From Deltaproteobacteria bacterium (lineage in GTDB: Bacteria > JADJOY01): DNA of 64,000 nucleotides. The position numbers were made by a program, and so were the translations under genes. The stretch is from positions 166,021-230,020 of the forward strand of contig JADJOY010000021.1 in the NCBI GenBank assembly GCA_016713535.1, given 5' to 3'. Below the pieces are notes generated by a model. It worked only from the letters and a program-made list of their open reading frames with translations. It ran no database searches and had not been told where the DNA came from. This document shows positions 38,256 to 47,977 of this stretch, piece by piece; within the stretch, counting starts at the first letter, position 1; every line of letters starts with the position of its first letter.

Positions 38256-38431
38256 GACGCCTCTGACGGGTGTGGGTGGGCGGGAAGGGCAGGGTGGGCG
38301 CTCGGCCGAGGGCTTCACGAAGGTACGTGGTGAACCGCGGTCGGGTCTGGTGCTCGCGGGGGCGCGGAGGCCCCGCGCTTCGAACGGCTGCGAGGCCGTG
38401 CCCTCGCCCGGATCAGCGGTCCGGCTTTACC

Positions 38432-39070
<639 letters not shown>

Positions 39071-39309
39071 CGGACTCTCCTCGCGATGGCGGCCGGCTCC
39101 TCGGCTGGCGCGCTCGGAACGGTGACGAGATCGCGGTGCCCGTGCGAGTCGCGGCGCCGCGGTCACCTGCCGACCCAGGCTACCGCGTGCCTCGGACCAG
39201 CTCAGCCCGCGGGCCCGTCCGCTACGGCGCTTCGTTCGCCGAGGTGCGCTCGATCGGTCGGGACAAACAGCCAGACGCGACCACCCGAGCCGCTCGTGTA
39301 GACATCAAC

Positions 39310-39341
39310 GATGTGTATAATGCGTGATATTCATACACATC
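39310..39341. promoter_or_regulatory. vapBC promoter/operator palindrome
   Basis: Perfect 9-bp arms GATGTGTAT and ATACACATC with a 14-base spacer. A TATAAT -10 hexamer (39316-39321) lies inside it. This AT-rich palindrome directly before vapB suits autoregulation by the VapBC complex. Confidence 0.7.
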
Positions 39342-39352
39342 CGGAGCGCCCG

Positions 39353-39547
39353 ATGCGTACCAACATCGTGATCGACGACGAGCTCATGAGCGAGGCGCTC
39401 GAGGCCACCGGCCTGAAGACCAAGCGGGAGACCGTGGAGCTGGGGCTCAAGACCCTGATCCGTCTCCAGCGCCAAGGCGCGATCAAGCGCTTTCGCGGCA
39501 AGTTGCGCTGGGAGGGCGATCTGGCGGCGCTGAGGTCGGCCCGGTGA
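39353..39547 (+). CDS. vapB: VapB-like antitoxin
   Basis: A 64-aa ribbon-helix-helix type antitoxin: MRTNIVIDDELMSEALEATGLKTKRETVELGLKTLIRLQ, the VapB/DUF2191 pattern. The C-terminal tail (KRFRGKLRWEGDLAALRSAR) would wrap the toxin. A GGAG lies at proper spacing before the ATG. Its stop overlaps the vapC GTG start as GTGA. Confidence 0.92.
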   Translation: MRTNIVIDDELMSEALEATGLKTKRETVELGLKTLIRLQRQGAIKRFRGKLRWEGDLAALRSAR

Positions 39548-39945
39548 TCGTGGTCGATTCGGGCGTCTGGATCGACTACTTCAACGGAGTTCCGAACGTC
39601 GCGACCGACCGGCTCGACGCGCTGCTCGGCACGGAGCCCCTGGCGGTGGGTGACGTGATCCTCGCTGAGGTCCTGCAGGGCTTCCGGAGTGATGCGGACT
39701 TCCGGACGGCCAAGCGCCTCATGAGCTCGCTGGCCGTCGTCGAGATGCTCGGTGAGACGAACGCGATCCGCTGCGCCGAGAACGACCGGGCGCTTCGCAA
39801 GCGCGGGGTCACCGTGCGCAAGACGATCGATGTGTTCATCGCGACGTACTGCATCGAAAGCGGGTGGCCTCTGCTCTTTCAGGACAAGGACTTCGTGCCC
39901 TTCGTCCGCTACCTCGGCCTCCGACCCGTCGTCTCCGCCGTCTGA
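39544..39945 (+). CDS. vapC: VapC-like PIN-domain ribonuclease toxin
   Basis: A 133-aa PIN-domain endoribonuclease. The acidic metal-binding residues are D5 (VVDSGVWIDYF), E42 (ILAEVLQGF), D96 (KTIDVFIATYC) and D114 (LLFQDKDF). All are present, so the toxin looks active. It is translated from a GTG coupled to vapB. Confidence 0.93.
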   Translation: MIVVDSGVWIDYFNGVPNVATDRLDALLGTEPLAVGDVILAEVLQGFRSDADFRTAKRLMSSLAVVEMLGETNAIRCAENDRALRKRGVTVRKTIDVFIATYCIESGWPLLFQDKDFVPFVRYLGLRPVVSAV

Positions 39946-40101
39946 GCTACCCCCGCCGCGCGGGCGCCGCCGATGGTGAGCCCGGAGAGCCATGGCGTGA
40001 AGAGGCCCGGGTCGGCCGGAGGCCGCGGGGGACCGCGAACGCGCGGGGATGTCCCCGGAACGAATCCGGCGGGAACGACGCCGCCGCGAAGGCGCTGGCC
40101 A

Positions 40102-41607
40102 TCAATCGTAGTGCCGGAGCGAAGGCCAGAGGGTGCCCCAGGGGATGCGGTGGCCCCACGCGGCGTAGAGGGGCACGTCATTCTCGTCAGGCATGCAGTA
40201 GGGGCCGCAGCTCGTCGTGCCGGCCTTCGCGACGTGGTCGAAGAGCTCGCGAAGGCGGGCGTCGTCGTAGGTGGCGACCACCACCGCGTCGATCGTTTCA
40301 TCGGGCGGTCCCCACAGCCAGTAGCTGTTGTGGCCCGAGAACGCCGCGCGATCGCCGCCCAGCACCTCCACGGCAGCGGCCTCACCGTAGTTGGAGCCGA
40401 AGAACGCGGCGTGCGCACGGCGCTCGGCGGGCAACTGGTCCGCGGCTCGCTCCACCGACGCGGCGAAGTCCTCCCAGCCGTGCATGTCGGCGAAGAACTG
40501 CGGGAGTGGTCCGAGCGTCTGTCTCTCCTCGGTCGACGGCTCGACTCCCAGCGCCCGCGCATACCGGATGTAGGTCTCGGTGGGGAGGATCGGCATCGCG
40601 AGGGGCGCGCACACGACGCCGAACGCGACCAGCGCGGTGATCGCTGCCGGGTACAGCGGGAAAGCACGCGCCGCGCGCTCCTCCAGCGCGACTCCACCCA
40701 TCGCGAAGAGCCACAGGCAGGCGGGGGTCAAGTAGTAGCTCCGGCTGGTCCCGTTGGCCGCGAGCAGACCGAAGATCGCGAGCCAGGCGATCCCCAGCAC
40801 GAGCGCGCGCCCGTCGGGCCGCCGGCGAAAGCACGCTCCGAGCCCGAGCGCGGCCAGGAGCACGCAAGCGGGACCGAGTGTCATCACCTGGCTGGCGGCG
40901 AATTCGAGTGCGGTCGTGGCGCGCATCTTCTCGCTGCTCGCGTTTCGCATGAACTCGATCGTCGGAAAGCCCTGGAGGGCTTGCCAGAGCAGGTGGGGCG
41001 CCGCGACCGCGAACGCGAGAGCACCCGCGAGCCACGGCCCGGTGCGCCGCAGCTCCGCGCGCCGAGCCGTGAGCAGCAAGCCCACGCCGAAGCCACCCCC
41101 GAGCCACAGCACGCTGAGCTTGTTGAGCAGCCCGAGCCCGATCGCCAGCCCGAAGCCGCACCAGGCGCCGCGCGTTCGGGCGCGAAGCGCGCGGAGAAAG
41201 AGGATCGTCGCCACGGCCCACGCCAGAAGGTCGAAGGCGTTCATCGAGTAGTAGCTATCGAGCGCCAGGATCACGGGCGCGCAGAGCGTGGCGAGCATCG
41301 CGACCGTTCGCGCGCGCTCACCACCGCCTAGCTCGCGGGTCATGAGCCCCACCGCTAGCACGGTCAGCGCTGCCAGTGCGGCGGCGGCGAGGCGCATCGC
41401 GAGCAGCGAGGTCCCCGCGAGAGCGAGCACGCCCCGAAGCAGCGCGATCGAAAGCGGAGGGTGATCGACGTATCCCCACGCCAGCCGGCGCGCGCAGGCG
41501 ACGTAGTAGAGCTCGTCGCGGAACCAGCCGTAGCCGAGCGGCGAGACCGCGTGGACCGCGAAGGCGACGAGGGGCCAGACGACCCACGCGCGGCTGCCAC
41601 GGCTCAT
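40102..41607 (-). CDS. PMT-like membrane glycosyltransferase
   Basis: A 501-aa protein with at least ten hydrophobic segments. The first extracytoplasmic loop holds FRDELYYVACARRLAWGYVDHPPLS, with the DE catalytic acidic pair of GT39/ArnT-type (PMT_2) enzymes. These use lipid-linked sugars to glycosylate protein or lipid on the periplasmic side. The C-terminal 130 residues are soluble. No other glycan genes are adjacent, so the substrate is unknown. Confidence 0.85.
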   Translation of the reverse strand: MSRGSRAWVVWPLVAFAVHAVSPLGYGWFRDELYYVACARRLAWGYVDHPPLSIALLRGVLALAGTSLLAMRLAAAALAALTVLAVGLMTRELGGGERARTVAMLATLCAPVILALDSYYSMNAFDLLAWAVATILFLRALRARTRGAWCGFGLAIGLGLLNKLSVLWLGGGFGVGLLLTARRAELRRTGPWLAGALAFAVAAPHLLWQALQGFPTIEFMRNASSEKMRATTALEFAASQVMTLGPACVLLAALGLGACFRRRPDGRALVLGIAWLAIFGLLAANGTSRSYYLTPACLWLFAMGGVALEERAARAFPLYPAAITALVAFGVVCAPLAMPILPTETYIRYARALGVEPSTEERQTLGPLPQFFADMHGWEDFAASVERAADQLPAERRAHAAFFGSNYGEAAAVEVLGGDRAAFSGHNSYWLWGPPDETIDAVVVATYDDARLRELFDHVAKAGTTSCGPYCMPDENDVPLYAAWGHRIPWGTLWPSLRHYD

Positions 41608-41671
41608 GGAGGACCGTTCCGCCTGTTCGCCGTGACCACCGCGACTGGACCCGGTCGCAGAGCGAGCGCGG

Positions 41672-42684
41672 TCACTTCGCCTCCGCCCACGAGCGGCACT
41701 GCTCGTAGTTCTCGGCGCGCCACCAGATGTCCTGGGTCCAGTCGTTGCCGATCTTTCGGACCAGTCGCCCGGCGGTGTCGCGGTCGCGCAGGCCGCACGC
41801 GAACTTCGCGAAGGCGTTCAAGTTCCGGATCGAGCCATTCGTGCGGCGCTCGAGGTCGAGGAAGCTCTCGCAGACGGGACCAGTCGACGCCGGCCCTCCG
41901 TGAACACGGCGTCACGTTCGACGGCGAGCGCCACCCAGTAGACCCGCGCGTACATCGAGCTTCCGTCGGTCGCCTTGGAGAGCTCGGCCGCACGCGCGGC
42001 GAAGCGCCGGATCGCGTCGTAGCTCCCGCCCCAGCGGGGTGTCAGGCCGTTCGCGTACGTCAGGTAGAGCATCGAGTACGAGGGATCGAACGCGACGCCC
42101 TCGTCGAAGATCCGCGTGCGGGTCGGCTCGTCGGCGCCGAGGAGCTGCGCGATGTCGAGACGAGCCGTGTGCCATCCCGGGCACCGTGCGCCCACCTCGC
42201 GGTGGGCGTCGAGGAGCGCCCTGGCTTCCTCGAGACGCTTCCGAAACCGATCCATGGACGACGCCGGCGTTTCGCCGGCGAGCTTCTTCCCGCGCGCGCT
42301 CCACGCCTGTCCGACGATGAGCTGTGCTGTGGCCACCACCGGCGTCGGCGAGCCGGGGAGGCTCGCCACCCAGTGCTCGAGCGCGGTGCGAAACGATGCC
42401 ACCTCGCCCTCCGCCGCGAGCTGCCCGATCTCCTGGAACGCTCGGTAGAGCATCATGAGCTTCGAGCGCCCGTCGTCGAAGCGCGCGTGGGTCGTGCGGT
42501 ACTCGTCGGCCACCGCGCCCAGTGTGCCGAGCTGGTCATCCTTCAGCCGCTCGTACACGAACGCACGTGCTTCCTCCGGAGCGTCGATGCCGCCCCGGTC
42601 GGGGCGCGCAGCCGCGTGAGTCATGACCGAACAGACGAGAATCGCCGCGCACACGGCGTGGATGGAGCGCCTCGCTACCCGCAT
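41672..42684 (-). CDS. DUF4034-like secreted protein (one frameshift)
   Basis: An N-terminal signal (SIHAVCAAILVCSVMTHAAA) leads a helical protein with RIFDEGVAFDPSYSMLYLTYANGLTPRWGGSYDAIRRFAARAAE and MYARVYWVALAVERD, resembling DUF4034. One base is missing near 41875. After repair it continues ASTGPVCESFLDLERR, NLNAFAKFACGLRDRDTAGRL and IGNDWTQDIWW to a stop at 41672, the expected C-terminus of the family. Function unknown. Confidence 0.7.
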
Positions 42685-42706
42685 GGTGGCCTCGTGGGTG
42701 ATGTCG

Positions 42707-43327
42707 TCACCGTTCGGCGACGGTGACGAGGAGCGGTGACCCGAACATGGCGGCGGGAGAGATGACCGGTTCGTCCAGGGGGATGTCGTTGCCGTAGCGC
42801 TCCCGCATCTTGGCGCGCACCGCTGGATCCGAGAGGTCGAAGTCGCGGACCTTCTGAAGATCGCCGAGCTGGATGTCGAGGGCGCGGTCGTAGGCCTTCC
42901 AAACCAGCTCCGAGCAATAGATCCGGTCGTCGGCCCACCCGAACGTGAGGTCGTACGGCCGGCCGGCGAACCGACGCGCCTCGGTCCGGAGCTTCTCGAG
43001 CGCGGCCGGCGTGAGCAGGGAGTCCGCGTCCCGGAGGCGCTTGACGACGAAGTGGTGCCCCGTGCCCCGGGCGATCCACTCCTCGAGGGGCGTGAGCCGG
43101 ACCGTGGAGATCGCCTCGAACACGAAGGGCTTGCCCTTGCGGTGCACGATCAGCCCCATGTGGCTGTACCGCGACCCGGTGGCTCGCTGGATGGCGAGCG
43201 ACTGTGACGAGCGAGAGGTGTGAAAGATGACGTCGCCGTCGCGGACCGCCAGCGTCCTGCCGTCTGCCGAACAGGCGGTGGCGAGGAGCGCGAGCGCGAC
43301 GACGATGCGCACGAACTGGAGGGCCAC
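42707..43327 (-). CDS. YiiX-like NlpC/P60 cysteine hydrolase (lipoprotein)
   Basis: About 206 aa from a GTG at 43327. The signal and lipobox are VRIVVALALLATAC. The papain-like permuted NlpC/P60 core of the YiiX/YebB type has a histidine in SRYSHMGLIV and a cysteine in DRIYCSELVWKAYDRAL. Members cleave amide or ester bonds in cell-wall or lipid substrates; the substrate here is unknown. It follows the DUF4034-like gene in orientation. Confidence 0.8.
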   Translation of the reverse strand: MALQFVRIVVALALLATACSADGRTLAVRDGDVIFHTSRSSQSLAIQRATGSRYSHMGLIVHRKGKPFVFEAISTVRLTPLEEWIARGTGHHFVVKRLRDADSLLTPAALEKLRTEARRFAGRPYDLTFGWADDRIYCSELVWKAYDRALDIQLGDLQKVRDFDLSDPAVRAKMRERYGNDIPLDEPVISPAAMFGSPLLVTVAER

Positions 43328-43401
43328 CTGACGCCCCACATCACCACTGGCGCGCCGCGCCTTCCGCGGCACCCGGTCGTCAGACCGCTCGTCGGTCGTG
43401 T

Positions 43402-44106
43402 TCACGTGCGACGCCGTGACACCAGCGGTGCCGCGCGCACGAACTCGTTCGCCGCGGCCTCCTCGAGCATCCATCGGCCCATGGCCCGGTACGAGACGGG
43501 TGCCCAGGAGTTGAGGGCGCCGTCCCAGTCGGCCGAGGCCACGGGCGGCTCGTCCTTGCCGCGCGCATTGAGTCCGCCGCGGATGAGGGTCCACCGAAGC
43601 GACGAGAACGCCCCGTTGCCGAGCGCGTCGATCACCGCCTGCTGTTCCCGAGCGCCGCGGCCCATGGTCCCGGGCATCCACCCGAAGAAGCGCATGAGCC
43701 GGCTCGCCGGTTGCCCGGGCCGGGACGTGAGCAACGTGTTGATCACGACGATGCGGTCGACGCCCGCGGCCAGCATCGACGCCTCGACCGCGGCCATGTT
43801 CGCCGAGAGCAGGGCGGACGTTGCCTGGGTCGTGGCCGTCACTCCGAGCGCGGTGAGAACGGCGTCGGCGCCGGCGAAGGCCTCGATGAGCGCGGCGCGA
43901 TCGCCGAGCGACTCCACGACGACGACGCGAGACCCGCTCGGCACGTCGGCGATGCGCTCCGGCCGCGAGCGGACGATCGCCGTGAAGCCGATTCCGGCAG
44001 CTCGGCACACCCCGAGGATTCCCTGACCGAGACCACCTGCGGCGCCGATGACGGCCACATCACGCGGTAGCGGTCGAGGCCTGCGATCGGTGGGCGGTGT
44101 CGTCAT
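43402..44106 (-). CDS. NAD(P)-binding (atypical SDR) protein
   Basis: A 234-aa Rossmann-fold protein. The dinucleotide motif is VIGAAGGLGQGIL near residue 20, followed by AVLTALGVTATTQ, then IVVINTLLTS. This is the NmrA/atypical short-chain dehydrogenase pattern. No catalytic YxxxK is visible, so it may be regulatory or an epimerase-like enzyme. Start ATG 44106. Confidence 0.8.
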   Translation of the reverse strand: MTTPPTDRRPRPLPRDVAVIGAAGGLGQGILGVCRAAGIGFTAIVRSRPERIADVPSGSRVVVVESLGDRAALIEAFAGADAVLTALGVTATTQATSALLSANMAAVEASMLAAGVDRIVVINTLLTSRPGQPASRLMRFFGWMPGTMGRGAREQQAVIDALGNGAFSSLRWTLIRGGLNARGKDEPPVASADWDGALNSWAPVSYRAMGRWMLEEAAANEFVRAAPLVSRRRT

Positions 44107-44157
44107 GGGTGGGGATTGCTCCGGCGAACGGTCTCGGCAGTCGAACGATCCTGCCGT

Positions 44158-44481
44158 TCAGCGGCCGGGTCGGGTCCGCTCCACGGCAACGGCGGTCGCG
44201 GCAGCGGCAGCGGCTTCGCCGTCGAGCCGCTTCGAACAGAAGAGTGCGCCCCCGCTCGCCCCATACTCCGCCTGCGCGAAACCCGCGGCCGCATACACGC
44301 TGCGCGCTCGCTGGTTGTTCTCCTGGACTTCGAGCGTCAGCTTCACGCAGCCGCGCTCACGGGCTGCGCGCTCGACGGCGCGGAGGAGCGCACGCCCGAT
44401 CCCGTGGCCCCGATACTCCGGAAGCACCGCCAGATCGTGAACGTTGATGAGGGGCCGCGCCGCGAACGTCGAGAAGCCGAG
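44158..44481 (-). pseudogene. GNAT acetyltransferase, C-terminal half (split by transposon)
   Basis: The reading frame continues FSTFAARPLINVHDLAVLPEYRGHGIGRALLRAVERAARERG...ENNQRARSVYAAAGF to a stop at 44158. Motif A (YRGHGIG) is present, but the N-terminal third is missing. That third lies at 49154-49387, on the far side of a 4.67-kb transposon. Removing the transposon and one GCCGAG copy restores a single 183-aa GNAT protein in frame. Confidence 0.9.
44476..44481. repeat. Left target-site duplication (GCCGAG)
   Basis: GCCGAG directly abuts the TGTC transposon end; an identical hexamer follows the right end at 49154-49159. Confidence 0.9.
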
Positions 44482-44572
44482 TGTCGCCGCGCGCGATCGG
44501 ATGCAGTGGTCGGAGCAGGCTCGGTTGCAGTGAGGGGGTGAGGTTCGGCGGGCGGCCCGTCAACGAGCTTGA

Positions 44573-44866
44573 TCAGAACGGGATGTTTTCGCGGTGCTGT
44601 CGCTCGCGAGCGTCGTCGAGTGCGTGGGTGTAGCCGGCGATTTCGCGCCGCAGGGATTCACCGAGGACGAGGATCTTGCGCGCCACGGTGACGGCGTGAC
44701 GTTCGGGCTTGCGAGGGTCGCCGGGCGCCTCGAGCTGGACGTTGGGGTCGAGCGCGTCGAGGTGTGCGGCGACGAGCGCCAGGGCGGCGATCTCGAGCGT
44801 CGCATCCAGTACCGCGAGGACTGCGAGCTCGGGCGCCGCCAGCAGATCGAAGCGGGAGTGGATCAC
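44573..44866 (-). CDS. Small transposon-encoded helical protein
   Basis: A 97-aa protein from a GTG overlapping the ATPase stop (GTGA). It is helix-rich (ELAVLAVLDATLEIAALALVAAHLDAL) with a basic tail (ARKILVLGESLRREIAGYTHALDDARERQHREN). No family recognised. Its coupling to the transposase and ATPase suggests a third transposition factor, for example a target or ATPase regulator. Confidence 0.65.
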   Translation of the reverse strand: MIHSRFDLLAAPELAVLAVLDATLEIAALALVAAHLDALDPNVQLEAPGDPRKPERHAVTVARKILVLGESLRREIAGYTHALDDARERQHRENIPF

Positions 44867-45660
44867 GCACGGCCTCGATCGAGCCGGGCGTCGTGGATGT
44901 CCTGGTCGGTCACCAAGCGCCGGTTGCGCGCGGCGGCGACGACGAGCGCACCGGTCGCGAGCCCATTGATTCGTCGCGGTACACCGCCCGTGGCCTCGAA
45001 GAGCGGCCCGAGGGCGCCGGGATCGAAGACCGGCTTCTTGGCGCCGGCGGCCTTGAGGCGCACGTCCACGTACTGCCGGGTTTCCTCGAGGGAGAGCGGC
45101 TCGAGTCGCGCCACGGTGGTGATGCGCTGATCGAGCGCATGATGCACCGGCTCGGCGAGGCGCTCATCGAGCGCCGGTTGACCGGCAAGCAGCAGCACGA
45201 ACGGGCTCTTGCGGTCGTACTCGCCGATCGTGAGCAGCCGCACGTCCTCGAGCGTGTCGTCGGGCAGCGCGTGTGCCTCGTCGAGCAGCAAGAGATGGCG
45301 TCGCTCGTCGGCGAGCAGCGTTTCGCCGATCGCAGTGGCGGTCTCGGCGCGGGAGCGCCGCGGCGTGAGCCCGGCCTTGCGGGCGAGCACGTTGACCAAG
45401 CCGAAAGGATTGCAGGTGGCGTGGGCAAAGTAGTGCACCGCCCAGCCCTCGCGCTGCATCTCGTCGGCGATCTCGCCGAGCAAGAGGCTCTTGCCACAGC
45501 CGGGCTCGCTCACGAGCGTCGCGATCGAATCGAGCTCGACGGTGAAGCGCAGCCGTTTGCGGGCTTCCTCGAAGCCGCGGTGGTGCACCAACGCCGCGGT
45601 ACCGGTGGCGCGGGCGAAGGGGGCGTGGGTGAAGCCGTAGTGCGTGAGCAGCGGATTCAT
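44863..45660 (-). CDS. AAA+ ATPase of the transposon (ExeA/TniB-like)
   Basis: A 265-aa AAA+ protein: MNPLLTHYGFTHAPFARATG, the typical beginning of ExeA/TniB-like ATPases. Walker A is SEPGCGKS (K57), Walker B HLLLLDEAH (D127, E128). A sensor/arginine region (GQPALDERLAEPVHHALDQRI) and a C-terminal helical domain follow. It probably selects target DNA and activates the transposase, as TniB, MuB and IstB do. ATGA overlap with the transposase stop shows coupling. Confidence 0.9.
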   Translation of the reverse strand: MNPLLTHYGFTHAPFARATGTAALVHHRGFEEARKRLRFTVELDSIATLVSEPGCGKSLLLGEIADEMQREGWAVHYFAHATCNPFGLVNVLARKAGLTPRRSRAETATAIGETLLADERRHLLLLDEAHALPDDTLEDVRLLTIGEYDRKSPFVLLLAGQPALDERLAEPVHHALDQRITTVARLEPLSLEETRQYVDVRLKAAGAKKPVFDPGALGPLFEATGGVPRRINGLATGALVVAAARNRRLVTDQDIHDARLDRGRA

Positions 45661-47951
45661 GAGCGAGGCTCCTTTCGTTCCGGGTGTTGCCAGTGCGCGA
45701 GCACCAGCGTCTGGATGGCGTGGAGGTAGATCCGGGGATGACGCCCGCGGCCGTGAAGCCGGACGGCGTGCTCGGTGGCGATGCGCACGAGGTCCTCGGG
45801 CAGCGGGCCGAAGGTCTCCCAGAAAGCGGCGAGCTCGCGCGGGGTGGTGACGCCGGGCGCGAGCCCGGCCAGCTCCACCACCACGACCTGGAAGCGCTCG
45901 ACGTCGAAGCCGGCGTCGAGCTTGAGCTCGGCGTAGGCCAGCGGCCGCGCCTGCTCGAGCAGGCGCTGGTCGTAGTCGCGGCGCACCAGCGCCAGGTAGT
46001 CGACGCTCGGTGTCGGGCGCTCGGTCTTCTCGGGTGGACGCTCAGGAGTCGCGTTGAGGGGCTGCGGTCGCGCCGTCTGGACGCGCTTTCCTTCCCGAAA
46101 GATCTCTACCGACGCGAGGTCGTTGGGGTCGAAACGGACCTGGACCTTTCGTCCGCGCAGGAACGACTCGCAGAGAAAGCGCTTGCCCTCGACGGAGACG
46201 CAGCCGTCCTTGCGATGCACGGTGCGATCGGCACGGACCAGGAAGAGCTGCCGGGCGACGGCCGGCTCGATGGGCTTCGGCACCACCCCGGCGAGGGCCT
46301 CGGCGGGCGTGCGGCCGAGGTCCGAGTGGATCTCGTGGACGTAGCGCTCTTCGCGCCACGCCTCCCAGAAGCGGTTGAGGTCGTGGATGGTGACGAGCTC
46401 CGGTCGCAGCCGGATCTCGTGCTCGAAGGCGTCGGCGAGCTGCCACCAGCGCTCGATCACTCCCCGTCCCTGGCTGTAGTAGGCGCGCGAGTGAACGAGA
46501 TGACAGTCGATCCGGTCGAGCGAGTACGCGAGCTGCTCGGCCCGATAGACGGCACCGCGGTCGACGTAGACCTTGCGCGCCGCTCCCCAACGCAACAGCG
46601 CTCGCAGCAGCGTGTCGCGCAACGACGCGAGGTCTTCGGCCAGGTACCAACGATCGGCGACCGGAAAGCGCGTGGTGTGGTCGATGAAGGCGCCGAGCTT
46701 GGCGGTGGTGGCTCGGCCATCGGGCGCGAGGACCGGTGGTCCGTGGTGGTAGTCGCCCACCCACAGGTCGCCGAACGAGGGGAAGCGCATCTTGATGGTG
46801 CGGGGACTCTCGGCTTCGACGCGAAGCTGGCGGCGGCTCATGCCGCGCCGGTCGAGGTGGCGATCGAGGGTGGAGCGGTGAAAGGAAGGCTCGCCGTGGA
46901 GGGATCCCTCTCGCCGCAGGATGTCGATGAGCGTCGAGGTCCAGCGCTTCGGTAGCTCTTTGCGCAGCGCGATCGCGCGCTCGAGGATGCGGTCCGAGAT
47001 CACCCGCCGGGTGCCCGAGTCTCGGCGGCGTCGCGGTCCCAACGCTTCGAGGCCGCCCTGTCGGTAGCGTCGCGCCCAGGCGTAGACGGTGCGCTCGGCG
47101 ACCTGCACCGATCCACGACCCGGGCACCAGTGCTCGCGGGCGGCGATCTCGGCGACGAGCGTCACGGTCTCGCCCGCGGCCAACTCCCCGCGTCGCTCGG
47201 CGAGCTCGGCGATCACGCCATAGCGAAAGAGCGCGAGCTGGATGGCTCGCTCGTCGTCGCGGGTTGGGTCGTCGTCGGCGGCCACACGGCGATGGTGCCC
47301 GCGGGTCGCGCCCGGGTCACCGGGCAACAACGGGCAGAGGATCGGGCAAGGCGGGGCCGCGTAGCTCGGCACGCAGTCCCAGCGCTCCAGCACCGCGCGA
47401 AGGCCGGGTGGCTCGGCCCCGAGGGCTGCGCCGAGCGCCTCGAAGAGCGTCAGGACCTCGGTGGCTCGCTCCGCGAGCGCGTGACGGGGCCGGGACGAGC
47501 TCGGGGTGCCGGGCGCCGCGGCACGATAGGCGGGGCGGATCTCGGCGAGCCGTTGCAGCAACGCCGCCGGAGCGGGCGACCCACTGATCCAACGTGCGAC
47601 GGTGCGCCCGCGGAAGGCGGCCGCGACCGGGAGCGCGCACCGGATCGGAGGTAGCGGCGCCCCGGCCACGACGTCGAGCTGATAGTGCTTGTGGGGTGCG
47701 AGCCCCGGCGGACGCAGGGTCCAGCGCGCGCCACACGCGGCACACCGAACGCGACGACACGCGACCTTGGGCACGTGGACGACCGTGCCGTCCACCCAGA
47801 TGCTGGCACCGCGGCGCCGCCAGCCATTCCACCAGACACGCCGCCCTCCGCAGGCCGTGCACCGCCGCGGGCGCGGGATCGTTCGGGCCCACGCGGCCCA
47901 GCGTTCCTTGAGAGGCGCCGCGTCCTGCGCTACCTCGCGTTGGCTTTCCAT
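45657..47951 (-). CDS. Fused zinc-domain and DD35E transposase
   Basis: A 764-aa protein from ATG 47951, with GAGGA upstream. Residues 31-95 form a cysteine-rich domain (C31xxC34, C70xxC73 and LAPHKHYQ) resembling DUF6431-type domains. Residues about 235-310 hold helix-turn-helix segments (VAERTVYAWARRYRQGGLEAL). The rve core has D400 (WVGDYHHG), D464 (VYVDRGAVY) and E500 (GVIERWWQ), an exact D-x35-E spacing, with a Mu-type C-terminal domain after. To my knowledge the zinc domain and transposase are usually separate proteins; here they are one frame. All catalytic residues are present. Confidence 0.88.
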   Translation of the reverse strand: MESQREVAQDAAPLKERWAAWARTIPRPRRCTACGGRRVWWNGWRRRGASIWVDGTVVHVPKVACRRVRCAACGARWTLRPPGLAPHKHYQLDVVAGAPLPPIRCALPVAAAFRGRTVARWISGSPAPAALLQRLAEIRPAYRAAAPGTPSSSRPRHALAERATEVLTLFEALGAALGAEPPGLRAVLERWDCVPSYAAPPCPILCPLLPGDPGATRGHHRRVAADDDPTRDDERAIQLALFRYGVIAELAERRGELAAGETVTLVAEIAAREHWCPGRGSVQVAERTVYAWARRYRQGGLEALGPRRRRDSGTRRVISDRILERAIALRKELPKRWTSTLIDILRREGSLHGEPSFHRSTLDRHLDRRGMSRRQLRVEAESPRTIKMRFPSFGDLWVGDYHHGPPVLAPDGRATTAKLGAFIDHTTRFPVADRWYLAEDLASLRDTLLRALLRWGAARKVYVDRGAVYRAEQLAYSLDRIDCHLVHSRAYYSQGRGVIERWWQLADAFEHEIRLRPELVTIHDLNRFWEAWREERYVHEIHSDLGRTPAEALAGVVPKPIEPAVARQLFLVRADRTVHRKDGCVSVEGKRFLCESFLRGRKVQVRFDPNDLASVEIFREGKRVQTARPQPLNATPERPPEKTERPTPSVDYLALVRRDYDQRLLEQARPLAYAELKLDAGFDVERFQVVVVELAGLAPGVTTPRELAAFWETFGPLPEDLVRIATEHAVRLHGRGRHPRIYLHAIQTLVLAHWQHPERKEPRS

Positions 47952-47977
47952 TCGTCCATCCTCGCGTGGAGTGCTGC

